Positions 7,024 to 11,861 of a stretch of 15,356 nt of DNA are shown here, one piece after another (within the stretch, counting starts at the first letter, position 1; each line of letters starts with the position of its first letter). The DNA is taken from NCBI GenBank assembly GCA_030641105.1, contig DAOWHZ010000044.1, forward strand, positions 1-15,356, read 5' to 3'. Under the pieces are notes generated by a model that worked only from the letters and a program-made list of their open reading frames with translations, searched no databases and was not told the origin of the DNA. The translations under genes were made by a program, and so were the position numbers. The stretch is from a bacterium. GTDB lineage: Bacteria > Patescibacteria > ABY1 > BM507 > VMTK01.

Positions 7024-7051
7024 TTGATAAATATGTTATATTTGGTAGAAT
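7024..7051 (+). promoter_or_regulatory. murD promoter
   Basis: TTGATA (7024-7029) and TAGAAT (7046-7051) are separated by 16 bp. Predicted initiation near 7058 gives a leader of about 13 bases containing AGAGGA (7061-7066), the only plausible Shine-Dalgarno seen in this window. It sits four bases before TTG 7071, which is tight. Confidence 0.55.
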
Positions 7052-7070
7052 GTATTTATAAGAGGAAATT

Positions 7071-8498
7071 TTGATTGCAAGAATATTTTTAAACAAGAAT
7101 AAAAATTATTTACTCTTTTTGAAAAAAATGTGTCAAGACCAGCAAAATAAAATATTTAAAAAATTATTTAATATTAGCGATAAAAAGATCGCTATACTTG
7201 GCTTAGGCATTGAGAATTATGCCTTGGTTAGGTTTTTGTTAAAGAAAAAAATTAAATGTGAAATTACGATTTGCGACGCGCGGAAAAATATTGTAGGAAC
7301 AGGGCATGCCCTGTTCCTACAATATGAAAATATTAAATGGCGATTAGGCAAGAATTATGATGCAAATTTAGATCAATTTGATATTATATTCCGCGTGGCC
7401 GGCTATCCATTATTCAAATTGCGTAGGAACAGGGCATGCCCTGTTCCTACGATAATTTCTAGCCCCACAAAATTATTTTTTGAATTATGCCCCACTAACA
7501 ATATAATCGGTGTAACAGGAACAAAAGGCAAGGGCACAACTTCCGGCTTGATTTATAAAATTCTCAAAGCAGATGGAAAAAATGTTTTCTGGGGCGGCAA
7601 TATTGGCATTCCAATGTTTGGTTTTATTGATAAAATAAAAAAAGATGATTGGGTGGTTTTGGAATTGTCCAGTTTTCAGTTGGAAGATATGGATGTCAGC
7701 CCAAAAATTGCTGTTATCACGAATTTTTATAAAGAGCATCTTGCGCCGGCTGATCCGAATAATCCGAATTATCATCGGTCATTAGCTGATTATTGGCAGG
7801 CGAAAATGAATATTGTTAGGTGGCAGGGGAAAAATGATAAGGCCGTGATAAATGCAAAATGCAAAATGCAAAATGCAAAATTACAATTTAAAATGCAAAA
7901 TTTAGGATTAAAAAATAAGGTTATTTATTTTGATAAATCTAATTTAAAAAGTAAATTAATTGGCGAGCATAATAAAAAAAATATTGCGGCGGCGGTTGAG
8001 GTTGCCAAATTAGTTGGCGTGAAAAATGAAATAATAAAAAAGGCTGTTGCTGGTTTTAAAGGGTTAGAGCACAGATTAGAATACATTAGAACTGTCAAAG
8101 GAGTAAAATATTATAATGACAGTTTTGCAACTACGCCAGAATCAGCTATTACCGCTTTAAAGTCTTTTAGCCAGCCGATTATTTTATTAACAGGCGGAGC
8201 TGACAAGGGCAGCTGTTTTAAACAATTTGCTAAAGAAATAAAAAAAAGTGTTAAATTTGTTGTTTTATTAAATGGTGAAGCTACGCCGAGATTAAAAAAT
8301 GAATTAATAAAAGTTGGTTATCCAAAAAGTAAAATGCAATTAGTTTATAATATGAAAGACGCTGTAAAAGCAACGCATGAAAATACAGATAAAGGCAATA
8401 TAGTTTTATTATCAACAGCTTGCGCCAGTTTTGGCATGTTTAAAAATTATAAGGAACGCGGGGAATTGTTTAAACAAGAGGCAAAAAGGTTAAAATAA
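7071..8498 (+). CDS. murD: UDP-N-acetylmuramoylalanine--D-glutamate ligase with three repeat insertions
   Basis: Cytoplasmic Mur ligase that adds D-Glu to UDP-MurNAc-L-Ala using ATP during peptidoglycan synthesis. The order of motifs is a Rossmann start (KKIAILGLGIENYALV, about residues 42-57), the ATP loop GVTGTKGKGTT (147-157), ITNFYKEHL, GEHNKKNIAAA, then GLEHRLEY and NDSFATTPESA followed by LLTGGADKG. At 475 residues it is longer than a typical MurD of about 440-450. The excess is explained by two copies of a 28-bp palindrome (residues about 75-84 and 118-127), an ATGCAAA array (about 261-276) and an N-terminal extension. TTG 7071 has AGAGGA upstream; ATG 7128 (residue 20) is the alternative start and gives a more usual N-terminus. 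The insertions avoid the catalytic motifs, so the enzyme is probably active. Confidence 0.92.
   Translation: MIARIFLNKNKNYLLFLKKMCQDQQNKIFKKLFNISDKKIAILGLGIENYALVRFLLKKKIKCEITICDARKNIVGTGHALFLQYENIKWRLGKNYDANLDQFDIIFRVAGYPLFKLRRNRACPVPTIISSPTKLFFELCPTNNIIGVTGTKGKGTTSGLIYKILKADGKNVFWGGNIGIPMFGFIDKIKKDDWVVLELSSFQLEDMDVSPKIAVITNFYKEHLAPADPNNPNYHRSLADYWQAKMNIVRWQGKNDKAVINAKCKMQNAKLQFKMQNLGLKNKVIYFDKSNLKSKLIGEHNKKNIAAAVEVAKLVGVKNEIIKKAVAGFKGLEHRLEYIRTVKGVKYYNDSFATTPESAITALKSFSQPIILLTGGADKGSCFKQFAKEIKKSVKFVVLLNGEATPRLKNELIKVGYPKSKMQLVYNMKDAVKATHENTDKGNIVLLSTACASFGMFKNYKERGELFKQEAKRLK
7288..7325. repeat. murD palindrome copy 1
   Basis: A perfect 38-bp palindrome whose 28-bp core (7293-7320) has arms GTAGGAACAGGGCA and its complement. 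The core is identical to the copy at 7423-7450. It is read in frame as VGTGHALFL. Confidence 0.95.
7422..7451. repeat. murD palindrome copy 2
   Basis: A perfect 30-bp palindrome with the same 28-bp core as copy 1, starting 130 bp after it. Since 130 is not a multiple of 3 it is read in another frame, as RRNRACPVPT. Confidence 0.95.
7852..7899 (+). repeat. Heptamer array ATGCAAA inside murD
   Basis: Four consecutive ATGCAAA units (7852-7879), then a fifth after a 13-bp gap (7893-7899). It is translated in frame as NAKCKMQNAK-type sequence between the central and C-terminal domains of MurD. Confidence 0.9.
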
Positions 8499-8500
8499 AA

Positions 8501-8526
8501 AAACAAAACCACAATAGGCTTTGTTT
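8501..8526. terminator. Candidate terminator between convergent murD and the zinc-ribbon gene
   Basis: A 10-bp stem (8501-8510 with 8517-8526) with one mismatch and a 6-nt loop, A-rich to the left and followed by a short, purine-interrupted tail to the right. It is weak in GC, so confidence is moderate. Confidence 0.5.
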
Positions 8527-8560
8527 AAAAAAGTTTTCGCGAATAAATTGATTTGTTTTA

Positions 8561-8734
8561 TTAATTTTCTTCTTCTGTTTCTTCGTCTTCTTTTAACTCA
8601 GACAATTGCGCAGGATGTAAACTGATTATTTCCAACTCTGCTTCGCAATTAATGCATTCCACTAAATCATGTTCATAAGCTCCATCTTCAATAATTACAT
8701 CACTGTTGCAGATCGGACATTTAGATGTTTGCAT
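8561..8734 (-). CDS. Small zinc-ribbon protein, LysW-like
   Basis: A 57-residue protein with two CxxC knuckles, Cys6/Cys9 (CPIC) and Cys27/Cys30 (CINC), followed by EAELEIISL and a strongly acidic tail. This layout matches the LysW family, small Zn-binding amino-group carrier proteins of lysine/arginine synthesis. LysW carriers end in EDWGE, whose last Glu accepts the substrate. This one ends in EEETEEEN, so carrier function is doubtful, and no lysine or arginine genes are nearby. It may be a structural zinc ribbon or bind another partner. ATG 8734 is the only reasonable start and has no Shine-Dalgarno. It is convergent with murD and divergent from holA. The Cys pattern, acidic tail and clean frame support a real gene despite its size. 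Confidence 0.82.
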   Translation of the reverse strand: MQTSKCPICNSDVIIEDGAYEHDLVECINCEAELEIISLHPAQLSELKEDEETEEEN

Positions 8735-8814
8735 AATTGGTTGATTGATATATTAAGTTATTTATAATTTTATTTTAGCATATAAGCTATTGGATTACAA
8801 TAAAATTGTTATGG

Positions 8815-8892
8815 GTTAAATTAGTTAAATTAGTTAAACTAGTTATGAGCCATACATCCGATATAACTAAGAACTAATTTAACTAATTTAAC
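8815..8892. repeat. 78-bp inverted repeat upstream of holA
   Basis: Perfect 21-bp arms (8815-8835 and 8872-8892) are built from tandem GTTAAATTA-type 9-mers. A further TAGTTAT/ATAACTA pairing inside leaves a loop of about 16 bases. The right arm runs into the -35 box of the holA promoter. Confidence 0.8.
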
Positions 8893-8916
8893 AATAATTT
8901 TTGAAATTAGTATAAA
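8888..8916 (+). promoter_or_regulatory. holA promoter, probably leaderless transcript
   Basis: TTAACA (8888-8893) and TATAAA (8911-8916) are spaced 17 bp apart. Five bases separate the -10 box from ATG 8922, so transcription should begin at or next to the start codon. The -35 hexamer overlaps the end of the inverted repeat. Confidence 0.65.
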
Positions 8917-8921
8917 TATTT

Positions 8922-9968
8922 ATGATCATCTTTTTATACGGCGAGGACACTTACCGGAGCCGGCAAAAATTAAAACAGTTAAAAGAAAAATTTATCCGCG
9001 AGGTTGATCCAAGCGGGTCCAGTTTAACTGTGCTTAATGGCGAAACAGTTAAAATGAAACAAATAGGCGAATCAATCGGACCCGGCACTTTATTGGCTAA
9101 GAAAAGAATGATTATTATTGAAGATTTGTTTACCAATAAAGACCAAACGATACTTAATAAAGTTTATGAGTATTTAAAGAATAAAAAATCAGAAGATAAT
9201 ATAGTTATTTTCTGGGATCATTCAATTAAAACTAAAAAAACAAGGAATAAAGAAGCGCCTGTCAAAATTGACGCGGCAGGCAGAGAAAGGCCCTTGGCTA
9301 AACAGCAATCGCAGTTATTTAAATTTTTGGACAATAAAAAATACGCCCAGCAGTTTAATCAGCCGTCTAACACCGAGGCAACGGCTTGGACCAAGAAAGA
9401 AGCGGAAAAGCGGGGAGGCAAAATTACTTATCAGGCGGCGCAACTCTTAACCAGCTTGGTTGGCTCTGATTTGTGGCAGATAAATAATGAAATTGATAAA
9501 TTATTAAGCTATAAATTGAGCCGTGAGCCAAAATTAACAAAAGGTGGCGAAATTATTTCTATTGAAGTTGAAGATGTGGAAATGTTAGTGCGAGGCAGTT
9601 TTGATGAAAATATTTTTGCTTTAACCGATGCTATAAGCAATAGAAATAAAGTTATAGCAACTAAACTGTTTGAAGAACAAATTGAAGCAGGTCTGGCTGA
9701 TGCTTATTTAATTAATATGATAGTCAGGCAATTCAGGATACTGCTGCAAATCAGACAAGCATTAGATTCAGGCATGAGCTCGCGTAAAATGATCAGTACT
9801 CTAAAACTTCATCCTTTTATTGTGCAAAAAGGCATTAACCAAGTGCGCAGGTTCAATTTAGATTCATTAAAAAGCATATTAAGCAAGCTGGTTGAGATAG
9901 ATTTTAAAATGAAAACAGGACGAGCTGATGCCAAGACGATGTTGAATTTATTGATAGCGAAAATTTAG
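8922..9968 (+). CDS. holA: DNA polymerase III subunit delta
   Basis: The clamp-loader subunit that opens the beta sliding clamp. The 348-residue product has the family length and opens with MIIFLYGEDTYRSRQKLKQL, the typical delta N-terminus (LxGxDxY). KKRMIIIEDLF (residues 60-70) corresponds to the next strand of the AAA+-like fold, which in delta lacks a working P-loop. The C-terminal collar domain is recognisable from SFDENIFALTDAI to the closing FKMKTGRADAKTMLNLLIAKI. Residues about 105-128 are a Lys/Arg-rich linker that may be extended. ATG 8922 is supported by the promoter that ends five bases upstream. holA appears to be monocistronic, flanked by the LysW-like gene and rpsT on the other strand. 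It is the only gene here that ends in TAG. Confidence 0.93.
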   Translation: MIIFLYGEDTYRSRQKLKQLKEKFIREVDPSGSSLTVLNGETVKMKQIGESIGPGTLLAKKRMIIIEDLFTNKDQTILNKVYEYLKNKKSEDNIVIFWDHSIKTKKTRNKEAPVKIDAAGRERPLAKQQSQLFKFLDNKKYAQQFNQPSNTEATAWTKKEAEKRGGKITYQAAQLLTSLVGSDLWQINNEIDKLLSYKLSREPKLTKGGEIISIEVEDVEMLVRGSFDENIFALTDAISNRNKVIATKLFEEQIEAGLADAYLINMIVRQFRILLQIRQALDSGMSSRKMISTLKLHPFIVQKGINQVRRFNLDSLKSILSKLVEIDFKMKTGRADAKTMLNLLIAKI

Positions 9969-9973
9969 TATAC

Positions 9974-9998
9974 AAAAACCCCGTTATTCGGAGCTTTT
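9974..9998 (+). terminator. Weak candidate terminator of holA
   Basis: An imperfect hairpin with CCG/CGG at the top and AAAA/TTTT at the base, 5 bases after the holA stop. Two mismatches make it marginal. Confidence 0.3.
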
Positions 9999-10036
9999 GT
10001 TAACGGCAGTTGATTTACAAAGAACGATATTGATTA

Positions 10037-10069
10037 TAGCTCTAAGTGCTGCGCCAGCACTTAGAGCTA
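10037..10069. repeat. Perfect 15-bp-stem hairpin
   Basis: Arms 10037-10051 and 10055-10069 pair perfectly around the loop CGC. No T-tract follows on either strand, so it is more like a dispersed palindromic repeat or an RNA-stability element than a standard terminator, though it lies between convergent holA and rpsT. Confidence 0.75.
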
Positions 10070-10087
10070 AAACAATTAAATTAAAAA

Positions 10088-10132
10088 ATAAAAACTGTAA
10101 TAAATTTAACTGGAAATTATTACAGTTTTTAT
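10088..10132. terminator. Terminator of rpsT, possibly bidirectional
   Basis: A 16-bp stem (10088-10103 with 10117-10132) with a 13-nt loop. Read on the minus strand it starts 2 bases after the rpsT stop and leads into a T-rich tail. On the + strand it could back up termination of holA. Confidence 0.8.
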
Positions 10133-10133
10133 A

Positions 10134-10400
10134 TTAAGCTTTTTGGGCTTTATTTAATCTTTGATATAGCCGCGATTTTTTTCTATCGCAAGTATTTTTT
10201 TTAATTATTCCTTTTTGCGCGGCCTTATCAAGCGCTTTTAAAGTTTGCGCTACCAATCCCTTGGCTTGAGCATCTTTTGCATCAATCACTTTGCGGCTTT
10301 TCTTGATCAATGCTTTTATATTATCTTTAATTTTTTTATTGCGAATTTGTTTTTTAACATTTTTACGCAATTCTTTTTTAGCTGATTTAGTGTTTGGCAT
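10134..10400 (-). CDS. rpsT: 30S ribosomal protein S20
   Basis: A small basic primary-binding protein of the 30S subunit that contacts helices of 16S rRNA. The 88-residue product has the family's usual length, the N-terminal MPNTKSAKKELRKN, alternating Lys/Arg-rich helices, and the late signature KGIIKKNTCDRKKSRLYQRLNK. ATG 10400 is fixed by the conserved N-terminus. On the minus strand a TATAAC box lies 12 bases upstream without a clear -35, suggesting a short leader; no Shine-Dalgarno is visible. The gene is last in the minus-strand series after lgt, but 317 bases and a repeat separate them, so it is likely transcribed on its own. It ends in a strong hairpin. Confidence 0.96.
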   Translation of the reverse strand: MPNTKSAKKELRKNVKKQIRNKKIKDNIKALIKKSRKVIDAKDAQAKGLVAQTLKALDKAAQKGIIKKNTCDRKKSRLYQRLNKAQKA

Positions 10401-10479
10401 AGTTTTTTAGTGGTTATAATGCTAAATGAAATGAAAAGTTTTTTAAGCCATTAATATCTATCTATCTTTTAAAAGGGTA

Positions 10480-10585
10480 TCTGGTGATCAGGCGATCAGG
10501 GAAAGGATATCAGGATATCGGAATATCAGGGAAAATTTAACACCTGTTATCCTGATGCCCCGACACCCTTTCCCTGATAACCAGA
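10480..10585. repeat. Degenerate inverted/tandem repeat between rpsT and lgt
   Basis: The stretch 10401-10717 holds no gene. Within it, TCTGGTGATCAGG at the left and CCTGATAACCAGA at the right form inverted ends. The interior is built from GATATCAGG- and GATCAGGG-type units with about an 8-bp period. The rest of the stretch is plain AT-rich sequence. Confidence 0.6.
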
Positions 10586-10717
10586 TTAAACTGATAAACT
10601 TTTTAATAAAATAATTATCTTATTTCATTTGGCATATAATCTTTAATTACTTATCAGTCAATCAATTAATTAGTTGGTGGGTGTGAGAACTTTTTTATCT
10701 TACCATAGTTTTTTTTA

Positions 10718-11557
10718 TTATTCAAGTGCTTTATTATTTGCTTTAGTTAGATATAATTTTATGGTTAGAAAAATGATTGAGAAAAATATTATTATTAAAC
10801 TTACAATTTGCGGAAAACGCAAGCCGAGAATTACATAAGTTGGATCTAGACGGATGAATTCTATGGAAAAGCGGAGCAGGGAATATAGGATGAAGTAAGA
10901 AGTAAGAAGTAAGAAGTAAGAAGTGTTGTTAAATTTTTGTTTTTTGACAATCCATATATGAGCATAGATTAGAATAAAAAAAATCAATAAATTGCCGATG
11001 CTTTCGTATAAAAAAGTAGGGTGGAAAAATTCATTGCTAATATATTCAATTGGCCGGTTGGCCAAATCAATGGGGATGCTCCAGGCAAGCTTGGTTGGCT
11101 TGCCAAAAAGTTCCTGGTTAAAATAATTGCCCCAGCGGCCAATGGCTTGGGCCAGAGCTAAGCCAGGCGCGATGATTGATGACAAAAGCCAAAAATTGTA
11201 CTGATGCTTTTTAGAAAAACGCCAAATTATAACAATTCCAGCCAGTATCGCGCCATGAATCGCCAAGCCGCCCTGCCAGATTTTAATCGCATCAATCGGA
11301 TTACTTAAGTAATATTGTAATTCAAGCAGGATATGATACAAGCGCGCGCCAATTACGCCGCCAATAATCAGCCAAAAAGCCAAGTCAATAATTGTTTCTT
11401 TTTTGATTTTGTAATAATCAGCCAATTTTAATGTTATAAAAATCGCTGCTAATATTCCTAAAACAATAAAAAGACCATACCAGTAGATGTTGATTGGTCC
11501 GAGGGAAATTAGGATTGGGTTGGGGTGGGAAGTGTGGAGGAAGTTTATGTAACTCAT
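10718..11557 (-). CDS. lgt: Prolipoprotein diacylglyceryl transferase
   Basis: Inner-membrane enzyme that moves diacylglycerol from phosphatidylglycerol to the lipobox Cys of prelipoproteins, the first step of lipoprotein maturation. The 279-residue product has several membrane helices. The Lgt signature GRWGNYFNQELFG begins at Gly140, and GGLAIHGA contributes the conserved His101. RFSIEFIRLD near residues 230-240 matches the late conserved region. Residues about 212-222 (TSYFLLLTSYF) are encoded by a TTACTTC array inserted in a membrane segment. The start codon lies inside another degenerate heptamer array, so the true ancestral start may differ, although MSYINFLHTSHPNPILISLGPI aligns sensibly with Lgt N-termini. 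No Shine-Dalgarno is seen. lgt follows ppsA after a 290-base repeat. No lspA or lipoprotein gene is visible nearby. Confidence 0.94.
   Translation of the reverse strand: MSYINFLHTSHPNPILISLGPINIYWYGLFIVLGILAAIFITLKLADYYKIKKETIIDLAFWLIIGGVIGARLYHILLELQYYLSNPIDAIKIWQGGLAIHGAILAGIVIIWRFSKKHQYNFWLLSSIIAPGLALAQAIGRWGNYFNQELFGKPTKLAWSIPIDLANRPIEYISNEFFHPTFLYESIGNLLIFFILIYAHIWIVKKQKFNNTSYFLLLTSYFILYSLLRFSIEFIRLDPTYVILGLRFPQIVSLIIIFFSIIFLTIKLYLTKANNKALE
10892..10924 (-). repeat. Heptamer array TTACTTC inside lgt
   Basis: 4.7 exact units, reading TTACTTC on the lgt coding strand and GAAGTAA on the other. It has the same unit and the same sense orientation as the array at 5145-5179 in the ligase gene. 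Confidence 0.95.
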
Positions 11558-11861
11558 AACACGTAATACGTAACTCGTAACGGTTAAGGTTTAAATGAAA
11601 TGAGAGAGGTTAATTTTTGAAATCCCAAATTACAAGCACCAAATAACAAACAAATTTCAATTTCCAAAATTCCAAAACCTGAATTTTTAATAGCTAAAAT
11701 TAGCTTTATTGATGTTTGGAATTTAGATTATTGGGATTTGATATTTGTTTGTTATTTGGGATTTGATATTTGGAATTTATACACAAAAGGGTCTCTAATT
11801 TCATTTGAGCCTTAACCCGTAACCCGTAACTTAAAAGGTGTTATGCGTTACGCGTTACGTG
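11547..11861. repeat. Nested palindromic element of about 315 bp between ppsA and lgt
   Basis: The outer ends are degenerate heptamer runs: ATGTAAC, TCATAAC, ACGTAAT, ACGTAAC and TCGTAAC at 11547-11581, then CTTAACC, CGTAACC and CGTAACT at 11811-11831 and TTATGCG, TTACGCG and TTACGTG at 11841-11861. The next layer is an inverted repeat, GGTTAAGG followed by AAATGAAAT and AGAGA, at about 11582-11611 and 11790-11817. The centre contains AAATCCC/GGGATTT-type sequence in inverted orientation (about 11620-11785). The left edge includes the lgt start codon and the right edge the ppsA stop codon. No gene is inside. Confidence 0.8.

Noticed and set aside
9257..9282. Palindromic insertion in holA (GCCTGTCAA / TTGACGCGGCAGGC)
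   Set aside because: The pairing is short and needs gaps. The region is a variable linker in the family, so I cannot separate an old repeat from normal sequence.
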